Source: an uncultured Chromatiaceae bacterium (GTDB lineage: Bacteria > Pseudomonadota > Gammaproteobacteria > Enterobacterales > Alteromonadaceae). Taken from it: DNA of 29,879 nt. The notes below the pieces were generated by a model that searched no databases, was not told the DNA's origin, and worked only from the letters and a program-made list of their open reading frames with translations. Shown here one piece after another: positions 1 to 7,859 of the stretch (position 1 is its first letter; each line of letters starts with the position of its first letter). The DNA is taken from assembly GCA_946481195.1 (NCBI GenBank), contig CAMLNG010000002.1:1-29879 (forward strand), given 5' to 3'. A program made the translations under genes and the position numbers.

Positions 1-516
1 AACGGCACTCTGGGTCATATGGCAGGCACTTATCCCAACAGTAATTCACCGATCAACGGGTTTTCAGCCGAGGAAGCGGTGAAACATCTGCTGGCACGGC
101 AAGTCCCGGCCAATAAAGTCACTATTGGTGCGGCCATGTACGGCCGTGGCTGGAAAACCGTCAGCGGCGTGAAAAACGGTAATCCCTTTACCGGCACCGG
201 TGGCGAGGGCATCGCCGGCAGCTGGGAAAAAGGCATCGAAGACTATAAAAAAATCGAGAGCCAGCTGATGGGTGGCCCCAATGGCAGCGGCGCCAATGGC
301 TACACCCTGTATTGGGACGACCAGGCCAAAGCCAGTTATGTCTGGAACCCGACGACTACCAGTCTGGTCAGCTTCGATACCGCCCGCTCGGTCAAAGCCA
401 AAGGTGACCTCATTCGGCAATACGGTTTAGGCGGCATTTTTGCCTGGGAATTAGACGCGGATAACGGTCAGATCCTCAATGCAATGCATCAGGGACTGGG
501 CCATCCACAGCAATAA
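1..516 (+). CDS. GH18 chitinase, ChiA-type, C-terminal part only (5' truncated by window edge)
   Basis: The frame is open from base 1 to a TAA stop, giving 171 residues of a larger protein whose start lies outside the window. The motif MYGRGW and the C-terminal strand FAWELDADNG, followed by ILNAMHQGL, match the end of the glycoside hydrolase family 18 barrel as in Serratia ChiA; the late Trp lines the substrate cleft in that family. The catalytic DxxDxDxE motif is not in the window. The predicted role is hydrolysis of beta-1,4 GlcNAc links in chitin, probably outside the cell. The protein ends right after the barrel, so there is no C-terminal binding module, unlike the two genes downstream. 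It is the upstream member of a chitin cluster: the next chitinase begins 85 bp later on the same strand, so co-transcription is likely. Family assignment is firm; subtype is inferred. Confidence 0.88.
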   Translation, partial: NGTLGHMAGTYPNSNSPINGFSAEEAVKHLLARQVPANKVTIGAAMYGRGWKTVSGVKNGNPFTGTGGEGIAGSWEKGIEDYKKIESQLMGGPNGSGANGYTLYWDDQAKASYVWNPTTTSLVSFDTARSVKAKGDLIRQYGLGGIFAWELDADNGQILNAMHQGLGHPQQ

Positions 517-566
517 ATGGTGCTGCCCCGCTGCAACATCAGCGCGGCACAGAATCGGTTAAACAT

Positions 567-587
567 GGCAGGTGCCGGTCACCTGCC
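567..587 (+). other. Perfect hairpin just before the Shine-Dalgarno of the second chitinase
   Basis: The arms GGCAGGTG (567-574) and CACCTGCC (580-587) are exact complements around a five-base loop. There is no T-run after it, so it does not look like a terminator. It abuts the GAAGGA ribosome-binding site of the gene at 602. It may protect the downstream transcript after processing or tune translation; both are inference. Confidence 0.6.
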
Positions 588-601
588 TGAAGGAATTTTT
601 G

Positions 602-3600
602 ATGAAAACATCACACTCTTTGCTGGCGCTCTGTCTCGCCAGCCTGTCACAGCAGGCGGCCGCCGTCAGCTGTACCAATCTGGACAGCTGGCTCGCCAAC
701 AAAGCCTACAATGGCGGCGCTACTGTCCAGCATGAACAAAAGGCGTATAAAGCTAACTGGTGGAACCAGAATAAAAACCCGGCGCAATATTCCAATCCGT
801 ATCAGGAGTGGACTAAACAAGGTGACTGTGACGGCGTGGTGGTTAATCAGCCACCGCAAGTGACCCTGACAGCGCCAGCCGCTGGCAGCAACCATAGCAC
901 CGGGGTAGCTGTGACACTGAGCGCCAATGCCAGTGACGCGGATGGCACTATCAGTAAAGTCGAGTTTTATGTTGATAATCAACTGGCTGGCAGCGACAGC
1001 AGCGCACCATACAGCCTGAATTGGACCGCCGTTGCCGGGAATCACAGTGTCTACGCCAAAGCGACCGATGACAAAGCCGCGACCAGCCAGACTGCGCCGG
1101 TCAGCTTCACGGTCAGTGCCGGTAATAATCAGTTGCCGACCGTCAGCATCACAGCGCCGGCCAACAATGCCAATCTGAATGCCGGTGAAACCGTGTTACT
1201 GAGCGCTAATGCCAGCGACGCCGACGGCAGCGTCGCCAAAGTGCAGTTTGTGTTAAACGGCACTGTGATCGCGGAAAAAACCGCGGCACCTTACAGCAGC
1301 AGCTGGACTGCGGTCGCTGGCAATCAGCAACTGACAGTGCGGGTCATTGATAATCTCGGTGGCCAGAGCGAAGCCAGCATCATGTTTAGTGTGACCAGCA
1401 GTCCAACCGGCCATGCCGCCTGCCGGCCCGATGGTTTGTACCAGACACCCGGCCTCGATGTGCCCTATTGCACTATTTACGACCAGCAGGGCCGGGAGAA
1501 AATGGGCGCTGACCATCCGCGCCGCATCATCGGTTATTTCACCAGTTGGCGTACCGGCAAAAACGGCCAGCCGTCCTACCTTGCTCATAACATTCCGTGG
1601 GACAAAGTCACCCATCTGAACTACGCCTTTGCTCATGTCGATGCGCAACATAAAGTGTCGGTTGGCAACCCGCAGGCGCCGGACAATGCCGCGACGAATA
1701 TGGAATGGCCCGGTGTCGCCGGCGCTGAAATGGATCCGCAGTTCAGCTATAAAGGCCACTTTAACCAGCTGAATAAATTCAAAAAACAGCATCCGGGCGT
1801 AAAAACCCTGGTGTCGATTGGCGGCTGGGCCGAAACCGGTGGTTATTTTGATGCCAACGGTAACCGCGTCGCCAGCGGCGGTTTTTACACCATGACGACC
1901 AATGCCGACAATTCCGTCAATGTGACCGGCATCAACACCTTTGCCGACTCTGTGGTCAGTTTCCTGCGCACCTATGGTTTTGATGGCGCCGATATCGACT
2001 ACGAGTATCCGTCCAGCATGAAAGACTCCGGCAATCCGGATGATTTTGCCATCTCCAACGCCCGGCGCGCCGGCCTGATGGCGTCTTATCAGGTGCTGAT
2101 GAAAACGCTGCGGGAAAAGCTCGATGCGGCTTCAGTCGCTGACGGCAAACACTATTTACTGACTATCGCCTCGCCATCCAGCGGATATCTGCTACGCGGC
2201 ATGGAAGTGTTCCCGGTCACGCAATATCTGGATTACGTCAACATTATGAGCTATGACCTGCACGGCGCCTGGAACCAGCATGTCGGTCCAAATGCTGCTT
2301 TGTTTGACGACGGCCGCGACAGCGAATTACTGGTGTGGAACTACTACCAGAGCGCGCAGTATCAGGGCCTTGGTTACCTGAATACCGACTGGGCTTATCA
2401 CTATTTCCGCGGTGCCATGCAGGCCGGCCGCGTCAATATTGGTGTGCCTTATTACAGCCGCGGCTGGCAGAATGTCACGGGCGGCACCAAAGGCTTATGG
2501 GGAAAAGCGGCGCAGCCGAATCAAAACCAGTGTCCGCCCGGCACCGGGGGTTCACCGCAAAACCAATGTGGCGCCGGCGCAGTCGGCATCGACAATCTGT
2601 GGCATGACAAAAACAGCCTGGGGGCTGAAGTACCGGCTGGTTCGAATCCGCTGTGGCACACCCGCAACCTGCAACTGGGCAAAGCTGGTTCTTATGCCAC
2701 CGCTTATGGCCTGGATCCGGCTACAGATCCAACTGACCGGCTGACCGGCGTCTATCAGCTGCAATACGACCCGACCCTGGTCGCCACCTGGTTGTGGAAC
2801 GAAACGAAAAAAGTGTTTTTGTCAGTCGAAGATGAAGAAAGTATTCAGCAAAAAGCCAACTACATCGTCAATAAAGGCATTGGTGGCGTGATGTTCTGGG
2901 AGCTGGCCGGCGACTACAGCTATGACGCGGCCAAAGCCGAGTATGGCATGGGCAGCGACCTCACCAACATCTTCTACCAGACCTTTAAAACCGCCACACC
3001 TTATGGCAATAAACGCGACCCAAAACCGCTGCCGGCGCAAAGCCTGGATCTGCAGGTCAAGATTGACGGCTTTAAACTCGGCGATGCCAACTACCCAATC
3101 AATCCGAAACTGACGCTGAGCAACAAATCCGGCCAGACCATTCCGGGCGGCGCCAAAATCAGCTTTGATGTGCCAACCGCCAGCGGCGATAACTTCACCG
3201 ACCAAAGTGGTTATGGCACTAAGGTCAGCCAAAGTGGCCGCAACAGCAGTGGTAATAACATCGGCGGTATTCAGAACGACTTCCACCGCGTCGAACTGAC
3301 TTTACCTTCACACAGCCCACTGGCAGCCAACGCCAGTACCAGCCTCACGCTGAATTATTACCTGCCCATTCCGATGCCGTCGAACTGGCGGGTTAGTGTC
3401 GGCAGCCAGAGTTTTGCACTGAAACAGGAATATCCGCAGTTACCTGCCGGCACTATCAGTGGGGGGGATTCTGGCGGCAGTTGCGCCGGCGTGCCAACCA
3501 CAGTCAATGACTATCCGAACTGGCCACGCGGCACTTATGCCGCTGCCGGCGACTATCTGCGCCATCAGGGCAAAATCTACAAAGCCAACTGGTGGACGCA

Positions 3601-3652
3601 GTCGGTGCCTGGCGCCGATGGCAGTTGGACTTTTGTTTGCGACAAGGCATGA
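602..3652 (+). CDS. Multidomain GH18 chitinase with CBM5/12 modules at both ends
   Basis: Encodes 1016 residues. The ATG at 602 is preferred over an in-frame GTG at 572 because GAAGGA lies 7-8 bases upstream and a signal peptide starts at once (cut after AAA, about residue 21). Domains in order: a CBM5/12-like chitin-binding module (about 24-77, KANWW aromatic motif); two Ig-like domains (about 81-172 and 177-265) sharing LSANASDADG and WTAVAGN; a GH18 barrel (about 307-795) with the catalytic motif DGADIDYE, catalytic acid E468 and acidic partners D461, D464 and D466; a ChiC-type beta domain (about 815-950); and a C-terminal CBM5/12 (about 961-1016) with NWPRG and KANWWTQ. It should be secreted and hydrolyse crystalline chitin. 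It lies between another chitinase and an LPMO. Function is confident; Ig and ChiC-domain names are from remembered patterns. Confidence 0.95.
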   Translation: MKTSHSLLALCLASLSQQAAAVSCTNLDSWLANKAYNGGATVQHEQKAYKANWWNQNKNPAQYSNPYQEWTKQGDCDGVVVNQPPQVTLTAPAAGSNHSTGVAVTLSANASDADGTISKVEFYVDNQLAGSDSSAPYSLNWTAVAGNHSVYAKATDDKAATSQTAPVSFTVSAGNNQLPTVSITAPANNANLNAGETVLLSANASDADGSVAKVQFVLNGTVIAEKTAAPYSSSWTAVAGNQQLTVRVIDNLGGQSEASIMFSVTSSPTGHAACRPDGLYQTPGLDVPYCTIYDQQGREKMGADHPRRIIGYFTSWRTGKNGQPSYLAHNIPWDKVTHLNYAFAHVDAQHKVSVGNPQAPDNAATNMEWPGVAGAEMDPQFSYKGHFNQLNKFKKQHPGVKTLVSIGGWAETGGYFDANGNRVASGGFYTMTTNADNSVNVTGINTFADSVVSFLRTYGFDGADIDYEYPSSMKDSGNPDDFAISNARRAGLMASYQVLMKTLREKLDAASVADGKHYLLTIASPSSGYLLRGMEVFPVTQYLDYVNIMSYDLHGAWNQHVGPNAALFDDGRDSELLVWNYYQSAQYQGLGYLNTDWAYHYFRGAMQAGRVNIGVPYYSRGWQNVTGGTKGLWGKAAQPNQNQCPPGTGGSPQNQCGAGAVGIDNLWHDKNSLGAEVPAGSNPLWHTRNLQLGKAGSYATAYGLDPATDPTDRLTGVYQLQYDPTLVATWLWNETKKVFLSVEDEESIQQKANYIVNKGIGGVMFWELAGDYSYDAAKAEYGMGSDLTNIFYQTFKTATPYGNKRDPKPLPAQSLDLQVKIDGFKLGDANYPINPKLTLSNKSGQTIPGGAKISFDVPTASGDNFTDQSGYGTKVSQSGRNSSGNNIGGIQNDFHRVELTLPSHSPLAANASTSLTLNYYLPIPMPSNWRVSVGSQSFALKQEYPQLPAGTISGGDSGGSCAGVPTTVNDYPNWPRGTYAAAGDYLRHQGKIYKANWWTQSVPGADGSWTFVCDKA

Positions 3653-3670
3653 CCCTTTTGATTCAGCACA

Positions 3671-3694
3671 GACAGACCGCCCGCGCGGTCTGTC
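3671..3694 (+). other. Perfect 10-bp hairpin between chitinase and LPMO genes
   Basis: The arms GACAGACCGC (3671-3680) and GCGGTCTGTC (3685-3694) pair exactly around CCGC. No T-run follows, so it is unlikely to be a full terminator. It ends five bases before the AGGAGA ribosome-binding site of the LPMO gene, the same arrangement as at 567-587. A role in mRNA processing, stability or partial attenuation is inference. Confidence 0.6.
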
Positions 3695-3712
3695 ATCACA
3701 GGAGAACATATC

Positions 3713-4912
3713 ATGCATAAGTTTTTATCCGGCGCCGGCACCCTCTTGTTACTACTGGCCGCCCAGAGCGCACAGGCGCACGGTTATGTCGATTATCCCA
3801 AAGCCCGCCAGCAAATATGTAAAGACGACGGCGGTTACTGGTGGCCGGCTGACGGTTCCGGCATCCCGAATCTGGCCTGTCGTGCTGCTTACCAGCAATC
3901 CGGCGGCTACATGCTGACGCAACACCATGAATATTCAGTCAATGTGCCGGATTATCACAATCAGACCGCAGTACGCGCCGCCGTGAAAAATGGCCTGCTG
4001 TGCGCCGGTGGTGACAGCCGTAAAGCCGGTATGGATCTGCCGTCCGCACACTGGCAGCGCACAGTGATTGACCTGCAAACCACGTCACAGCTACGGGTAC
4101 GTTTTCGCGCCACCACACCACACAACCCCAGTTTTTGGCAGTTTTATTTGTCAAATCAGGGCTTTGACGCGGCAGCCGCACCACTGAGCTGGGAGCAACT
4201 GACGCTTATTCACCAGCAAAACGATGTACCGGCAGTCAGTGGCTATTATGAAATTGATGTGCCGATGCCGAAAAACCGCAGTGGCAACGCCGTGTTGTAT
4301 ACGCGCTGGCAGCGGCAGGATGTGGTCGGCGAAGGTTTTTACAACTGCTCAGATCTGCAATTCAGTAACGGCGACAGCAACAGTGGCAGCTGGCATGACA
4401 AAGGTGCTTATTTAACGGCTACACAGCTTGGCAAAGCCGGTGAAACGGCATTGTTACGGGTGTTTGACGCCAATGGGGCGGAACAACTGCAAAAATCGCT
4501 GTTGATCAGCGCAAGCAATCAGACCGGCCAGCACTGGGCGCTGGAACTGGCGCAGCAGGTCAATACCCTACACAGTGATCTGCTGCAAATTGGTGTGCTC
4601 AGCAACGGTCAAATCAGTCTGCAGCAACCCATTGGCAGCAACAGATTTTATCTGAAAAATGCCACAGGTTATGTCAATCTCGACTTAAAACCGGCGCAAA
4701 ACGGCCAGACTTGCGGCGGCGTAGACCCGGCGAAAATCTACGCCTACCCAAACTGGCCACGCAAAGACGAAGCCAACAGACCAAGTTTTGCCAGCAGCGG
4801 CGATTACATGTCGGATGCCGGCAAATTGTATCAGGCGAAATGGTGGACGCAGAGTAAACCCGGCAGTGACGGCAGCTGGCAGTTTGTTTGTAGCATCAGT
4901 AGCCCTGGCTGA
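3713..4912 (+). CDS. AA10 lytic polysaccharide monooxygenase, GbpA-like, with C-terminal CBM5/12
   Basis: Encodes 399 residues, started by ATG with GGAGA seven bases upstream. A signal peptide ends at AQA, leaving His23 as the first mature residue; with His137 (in TPHNPSFWQF) it forms the copper-binding histidine brace of AA10 enzymes. The catalytic domain spans about 23-217 and ends with FYNCSDLQF. A GbpA2-like beta domain follows (about 228-325), then a CBM5/12 (about 333-396) with YPNWPR and AKWWTQ, close to the module ending the preceding chitinase. The expected reaction is oxidative cleavage of crystalline chitin, opening chains for the two chitinases upstream. Vibrio GbpA is longer (about 485 residues, four domains), so this is a three-domain relative. 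Secretion is expected; the export route beyond the inner membrane cannot be read here. Confidence 0.93.
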   Translation: MHKFLSGAGTLLLLLAAQSAQAHGYVDYPKARQQICKDDGGYWWPADGSGIPNLACRAAYQQSGGYMLTQHHEYSVNVPDYHNQTAVRAAVKNGLLCAGGDSRKAGMDLPSAHWQRTVIDLQTTSQLRVRFRATTPHNPSFWQFYLSNQGFDAAAAPLSWEQLTLIHQQNDVPAVSGYYEIDVPMPKNRSGNAVLYTRWQRQDVVGEGFYNCSDLQFSNGDSNSGSWHDKGAYLTATQLGKAGETALLRVFDANGAEQLQKSLLISASNQTGQHWALELAQQVNTLHSDLLQIGVLSNGQISLQQPIGSNRFYLKNATGYVNLDLKPAQNGQTCGGVDPAKIYAYPNWPRKDEANRPSFASSGDYMSDAGKLYQAKWWTQSKPGSDGSWQFVCSISSPG

Positions 4913-4930
4913 GCAAAACCCTGTTGCGAT

Positions 4931-4957
4931 ACGGGCGCAGGGATGCGCCCGTTTTTT
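4931..4957 (+). terminator. Rho-independent terminator of the chitin operon
   Basis: The stem ACGGGCGCA (4931-4939) pairs with TGCGCCCGT (4944-4952) around GGGA and is followed directly by six T residues (4952-4957). It lies 18 bases after the LPMO stop codon and closes the rightward operon. Confidence 0.9.
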
Positions 4958-5290
4958 AGATTTATATGCTGTTTTACTGGATATATTTTCATTAACATTG
5001 CTAAAGAAACCATCGCAAAAACACATTTGCCGCTGAATCAAAGTCTTATCAAAACAGCTTTGCACAATATAAAATCCAGCCAAATAATTGTTGGATATTT
5101 ATCCACTTTTCCATTAAAGTACGCGCCAATTCCCTTACCCCGTTCAGCGGCTGCGGCTTGCGATCTGCAAACTGCAGGCTGGCGGTTATACTGCAATCTG
5201 TCATACCGCTGTCATGCAAACTGCTTATGACTGAGCGATGACCTGGCACAGCGCCGCTGAGCCACTATTACAGAAGGACACAAACAGAGC
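4958..5290. other. AT-rich leader region upstream of argA
   Basis: No convincing gene lies in these 333 bases. The stretch is much more AT-rich than its surroundings up to about 5120, as expected for a promoter region. Possible -10 hexamers are TATAAA (5068-5073, with TTATCA at 5046-5051 and a 16-base gap) and TATACT (5187-5192, with a weak -35 match). I cannot choose between them. A candidate ARG box is listed separately. Confidence 0.6.
5092..5105. promoter_or_regulatory. Candidate ARG box (ArgR operator) upstream of argA
   Basis: The dyad TGGATATTTATCCA has exact 6-bp arms around TT. It follows the Escherichia coli ARG-box core layout TGAATWWWWATTCA at 12 of 14 positions, and the two differences are symmetric, which keeps the palindrome. 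It lies 186 bases before the argA start and near the possible promoter at 5046-5073. Only one box is clear, whereas E. coli operators usually carry two side by side. Binding of ArgR is inference. Confidence 0.45.
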
Positions 5291-6613
5291 GTGCGTACTA
5301 CTGAACTTGTTGATGGATTCCGCCAGTCGGCCCCTTATGTCAATGCACACCGTGGCAAAACCTTTGTGGTGATGCTGGGCGGCGAAGCCATTACGCAACC
5401 TGGTTTTCGCAGTATTATCAACGACATCGCTCTGCTTAATACCCTAGGCATCAAGATTGTGCTGGTGTATGGTGCCAGACCGCAGATCAATGATGCGCTG
5501 AACCTGGCCGGTTTAACCGCTCAGTACCACAATCGCATCCGCGTGACCGACGACGATTCCTTCCAGCTGATTAAACAGGTTGCCGGCGCATTGCAGCTGG
5601 ATATCACCGCCCGGTTGTCGATGAGTTTGTCCAATACGCCAATGCACAATGCCCAAATCAACGTGGTCAGTGGCAACTTTGTCATCGCACAGCCACTGGG
5701 CGTTGACGAAGGCGTGGATTATTTCCACAGCGGTAAAGTGCGCCGCATCGACGTGGCCGGTATCCGTCGCCAGCTCGACCAAAACTGTATCGTACTGATG
5801 GGACCTATTGCGGCATCGGTCACCGGCGAAAGTTTTAATCTGACCGCAGAAGAGATTGCGACTCAGGTCGCCATTAAACTCAAAGCCGACAAAATGATTG
5901 GCTTTAGCGATGATGGCGGCATTATCGACGAAGATGGTGAAATTATCGCGGAATTAATGCCTAATTTCGCTGAAACCATGCTGCAACAGCTGGAGCAGGG
6001 TCAACGCGCCTGTACTTCGACATTGGCCTTTTTACATGCCGCTATTACCGCGAGCCGCGCTGGTGTGTCGCGTTGCCATCTGGTCAGCAGCACAATGAAC
6101 GGCGCTTTGTTACAGGAACTGTTCTCACGGGATGGTATCGGTACGCAAATTGTCACCGAAGCAGCAGAACGGCTGCGCCTTGCCACTATTAATGACATCG
6201 GCGGCATCCTGGATTTAATCCGGCCGCTGGAGCAACAGGGTTTGCTGGTGCGCCGCTCGCGCGAGCAGCTGGAAATGGAAATCGACCAGTTTGTCGTCAT
6301 TGAACGCGACGGCCTGGTGATTGGCTGTGCAGCTTTGTATCCGTTCCCTGAGGAAAATGTCGGTGAATTCGCCTGTCTGGCGGTGCACCCGAATTACCGC
6401 GACGCCGACCGCGGCAGCCTGCTGTTAAAACATATCATCGGCCTGGCCCGCCAGCGTAAGTACTACACGCTGTTTGCACTGACCACCCGCAGCATCCACT
6501 GGTTCCTCGAACACGGCTTTGAGCTGAAAGACGTTGCTGATCTACCAGCGAAAAAACAACAGCTGTACAACTATCAGCGCCGTTCCAAAATTCTGGCGCT
6601 GGATTTGACCTGA
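5291..6613 (+). CDS. argA: N-acetylglutamate synthase (amino-acid N-acetyltransferase)
   Basis: Encodes 440 residues, close to the 443 of E. coli ArgA. It makes N-acetylglutamate from acetyl-CoA and glutamate, the first step of arginine synthesis, in the cytoplasm; the family is normally feedback-inhibited by arginine. The N-terminal amino-acid-kinase-like domain (about 1-290) shows [20 protein letters not shown] and NVVSGNF; the C-terminal GNAT domain (about 295-434) shows [22 protein letters not shown] and LTTRSIHWF. The start is GTG, chosen because family proteins begin at this point ([12 protein letters not shown]). AGAAGGA lies 12 bases upstream, a long spacing, so initiation may be weak. 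The gene stands alone between two operons with its own leader and a possible ARG box. Confidence 0.95.
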   Translation: MRTTELVDGFRQSAPYVNAHRGKTFVVMLGGEAITQPGFRSIINDIALLNTLGIKIVLVYGARPQINDALNLAGLTAQYHNRIRVTDDDSFQLIKQVAGALQLDITARLSMSLSNTPMHNAQINVVSGNFVIAQPLGVDEGVDYFHSGKVRRIDVAGIRRQLDQNCIVLMGPIAASVTGESFNLTAEEIATQVAIKLKADKMIGFSDDGGIIDEDGEIIAELMPNFAETMLQQLEQGQRACTSTLAFLHAAITASRAGVSRCHLVSSTMNGALLQELFSRDGIGTQIVTEAAERLRLATINDIGGILDLIRPLEQQGLLVRRSREQLEMEIDQFVVIERDGLVIGCAALYPFPEENVGEFACLAVHPNYRDADRGSLLLKHIIGLARQRKYYTLFALTTRSIHWFLEHGFELKDVADLPAKKQQLYNYQRRSKILALDLT

Positions 6614-6642
6614 TCCGGGTCAGTTCCCGCACTGACAAGACA

Positions 6643-6662
6643 ACCTCCGGCACGCCGGAGGT
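6643..6662. terminator. GC-rich hairpin after argA, possible terminator
   Basis: ACCTCCGG (6643-6650) and CCGGAGGT (6655-6662) pair perfectly around CACG, 29 bases after the argA stop. There is no T-run on the plus strand, so it is a weak or Rho-assisted terminator at best, or an mRNA-end stabiliser. Confidence 0.4.
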
Positions 6663-6736
6663 CGTGTCAAAGACATCAGCACCAGCCATCACCACGTCGT
6701 CTCCACCAGTACCATATGCTGTACCACTGCGGCCAA

Positions 6737-6764
6737 TTGAAAATTTTCCGGCCGGCCATATATT
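6737..6764 (+). promoter_or_regulatory. Sigma-70-type promoter candidate for the Gld-like ABC operon
   Basis: TTGAAA (6737-6742) and TATATT (6759-6764) each match the consensus at five of six positions with a 16-base spacer. Transcription would start near 6771, leaving about 150 bases of leader before the ATPase gene at 6924. Confidence 0.5.
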
Positions 6765-6923
6765 GATTTCAGCTTTTTTGCAGCCTGATTTTTTGCGGAA
6801 TGTCCCGCAGCCTGGAGCCAGAGTCAGCCTGAACTGAATCCCTTTTGCCGGACCATCCAGCCCGGCTCGCTCGGCCACCACGTTGCGGGTTTCCAAGATG
6901 TTTCAATCTGAAAAGGAGACCTT

Positions 6924-7859
6924 ATGCTGGAAGTTCATCAACTATCCCGGCGTTATGACGACTATGTCGCGGTCAAACCTGTCAGTTTCACCATTCATGC
7001 CGGTGAAATCGTCGGTTTGCTCGGTCATAACGGCGCCGGTAAAACCACTTTAATGAAAATGCTGTCGGGTTATCTGGAGCCACACTCAGGATCTGTGCGG
7101 CTGGACCAGACCGACCTCGCCACATCCGCCAAACTGCTACAACGTCAGCTCGGTTATCTGCCGGAAAACCTGCCGGTGTATCAGGACATGCTGGTGGCGG
7201 ATTACCTCGATTACGCAGCCAGCCTCAAAGGCCTCAGCGGCGCTGACAAAGCACAGGAAATTAAGCGGGTGATGCAGGCGACCGATATCAGCGCCAAAGC
7301 GCTGCAAAAAGTATCGACTCTCTCGCGTGGTTATAAACAACGGGTCGGCGTGGCACAGGCGCTGCTCGGCCGACCACGGCTGTTGATCCTGGATGAACCC
7401 ACCAACGGGCTGGACCCGACACAAACGCTGCAAATGCGCCAGCTGATCAAAGATATTGCCCGCGACGCGACTGTGATTTTGTCGACCCACATCATGCAGG
7501 AAGTCACTGCTTTATGTGACCGCGTGCTGCTGTTACAACAAGGCGAATTAGTACTGGATGCCCGTTTAGCTGAGCTGACCGGCCAACAGCTGAGTCTGCA
7601 CACTTCGCTGGATGAGCAGCAAATCCGGTCATTGCTACCGCAGGTTACCCCCCTTGCACTCAGTGCCTGCCCGGCCCGCGGACACTATCTGTTTGTCCTG
7701 CCACAAGCTAAAGACGCCGGTTCTGCAGACCATCAACAGGCGATAGCGGCACTGGCTCGCGCCGTGGTGCAGCAGGGCGGCGATTTATATCAGCTGAGCC
7801 TGCAAGGCCAGGATTTAGAAACTCTGTTCGCCCGCCAGGAGGTCGCCCATGCAGCCTGA
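6924..7859 (+). CDS. ABC transporter ATP-binding protein, GldA-like
   Basis: Encodes 311 residues, a single nucleotide-binding domain. Walker A is GHNGAGKTT (34-42), the signature LSRGYKQR (133-140), Walker B LLILDEP (153-159) with catalytic E158, and the switch His is in STHI (H189). The extra C-terminal stretch after about 215 is typical of ABC-2 exporter ATPases. AAGGAGA lies four bases before the ATG. The stop overlaps the start of the permease gene by 11 bases, so the two are almost certainly one unit. In Bacteroidota the homologous GldA works with GldF and GldG and is linked to gliding motility; here, in an apparently non-gliding gammaproteobacterium, the substrate is unknown. ATPase call is firm; the Gld link rests on the whole operon layout. 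Confidence 0.9.
   Translation: MLEVHQLSRRYDDYVAVKPVSFTIHAGEIVGLLGHNGAGKTTLMKMLSGYLEPHSGSVRLDQTDLATSAKLLQRQLGYLPENLPVYQDMLVADYLDYAASLKGLSGADKAQEIKRVMQATDISAKALQKVSTLSRGYKQRVGVAQALLGRPRLLILDEPTNGLDPTQTLQMRQLIKDIARDATVILSTHIMQEVTALCDRVLLLQQGELVLDARLAELTGQQLSLHTSLDEQQIRSLLPQVTPLALSACPARGHYLFVLPQAKDAGSADHQQAIAALARAVVQQGGDLYQLSLQGQDLETLFARQEVAHAA

Larger units (their letters stand above)
6614..6923. other. Intergenic region between argA and the ABC operon
   Basis: These 310 bases hold a hairpin shortly after argA, a good sigma-70 promoter candidate and the ribosome-binding site of the ABC ATPase gene. A minus-strand open frame crosses most of the region and runs into the argA 3' end, but I recognise no family in it and see no reason to call it a gene. 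Confidence 0.55.

Noticed and set aside
6435..6896. Minus-strand open frame of 153 codons across the argA 3' end and the following gap
   Set aside because: No recognisable family, no clear ribosome-binding site judged better than chance, and almost 40 percent of it is antisense to argA. Kept only as a point to check.
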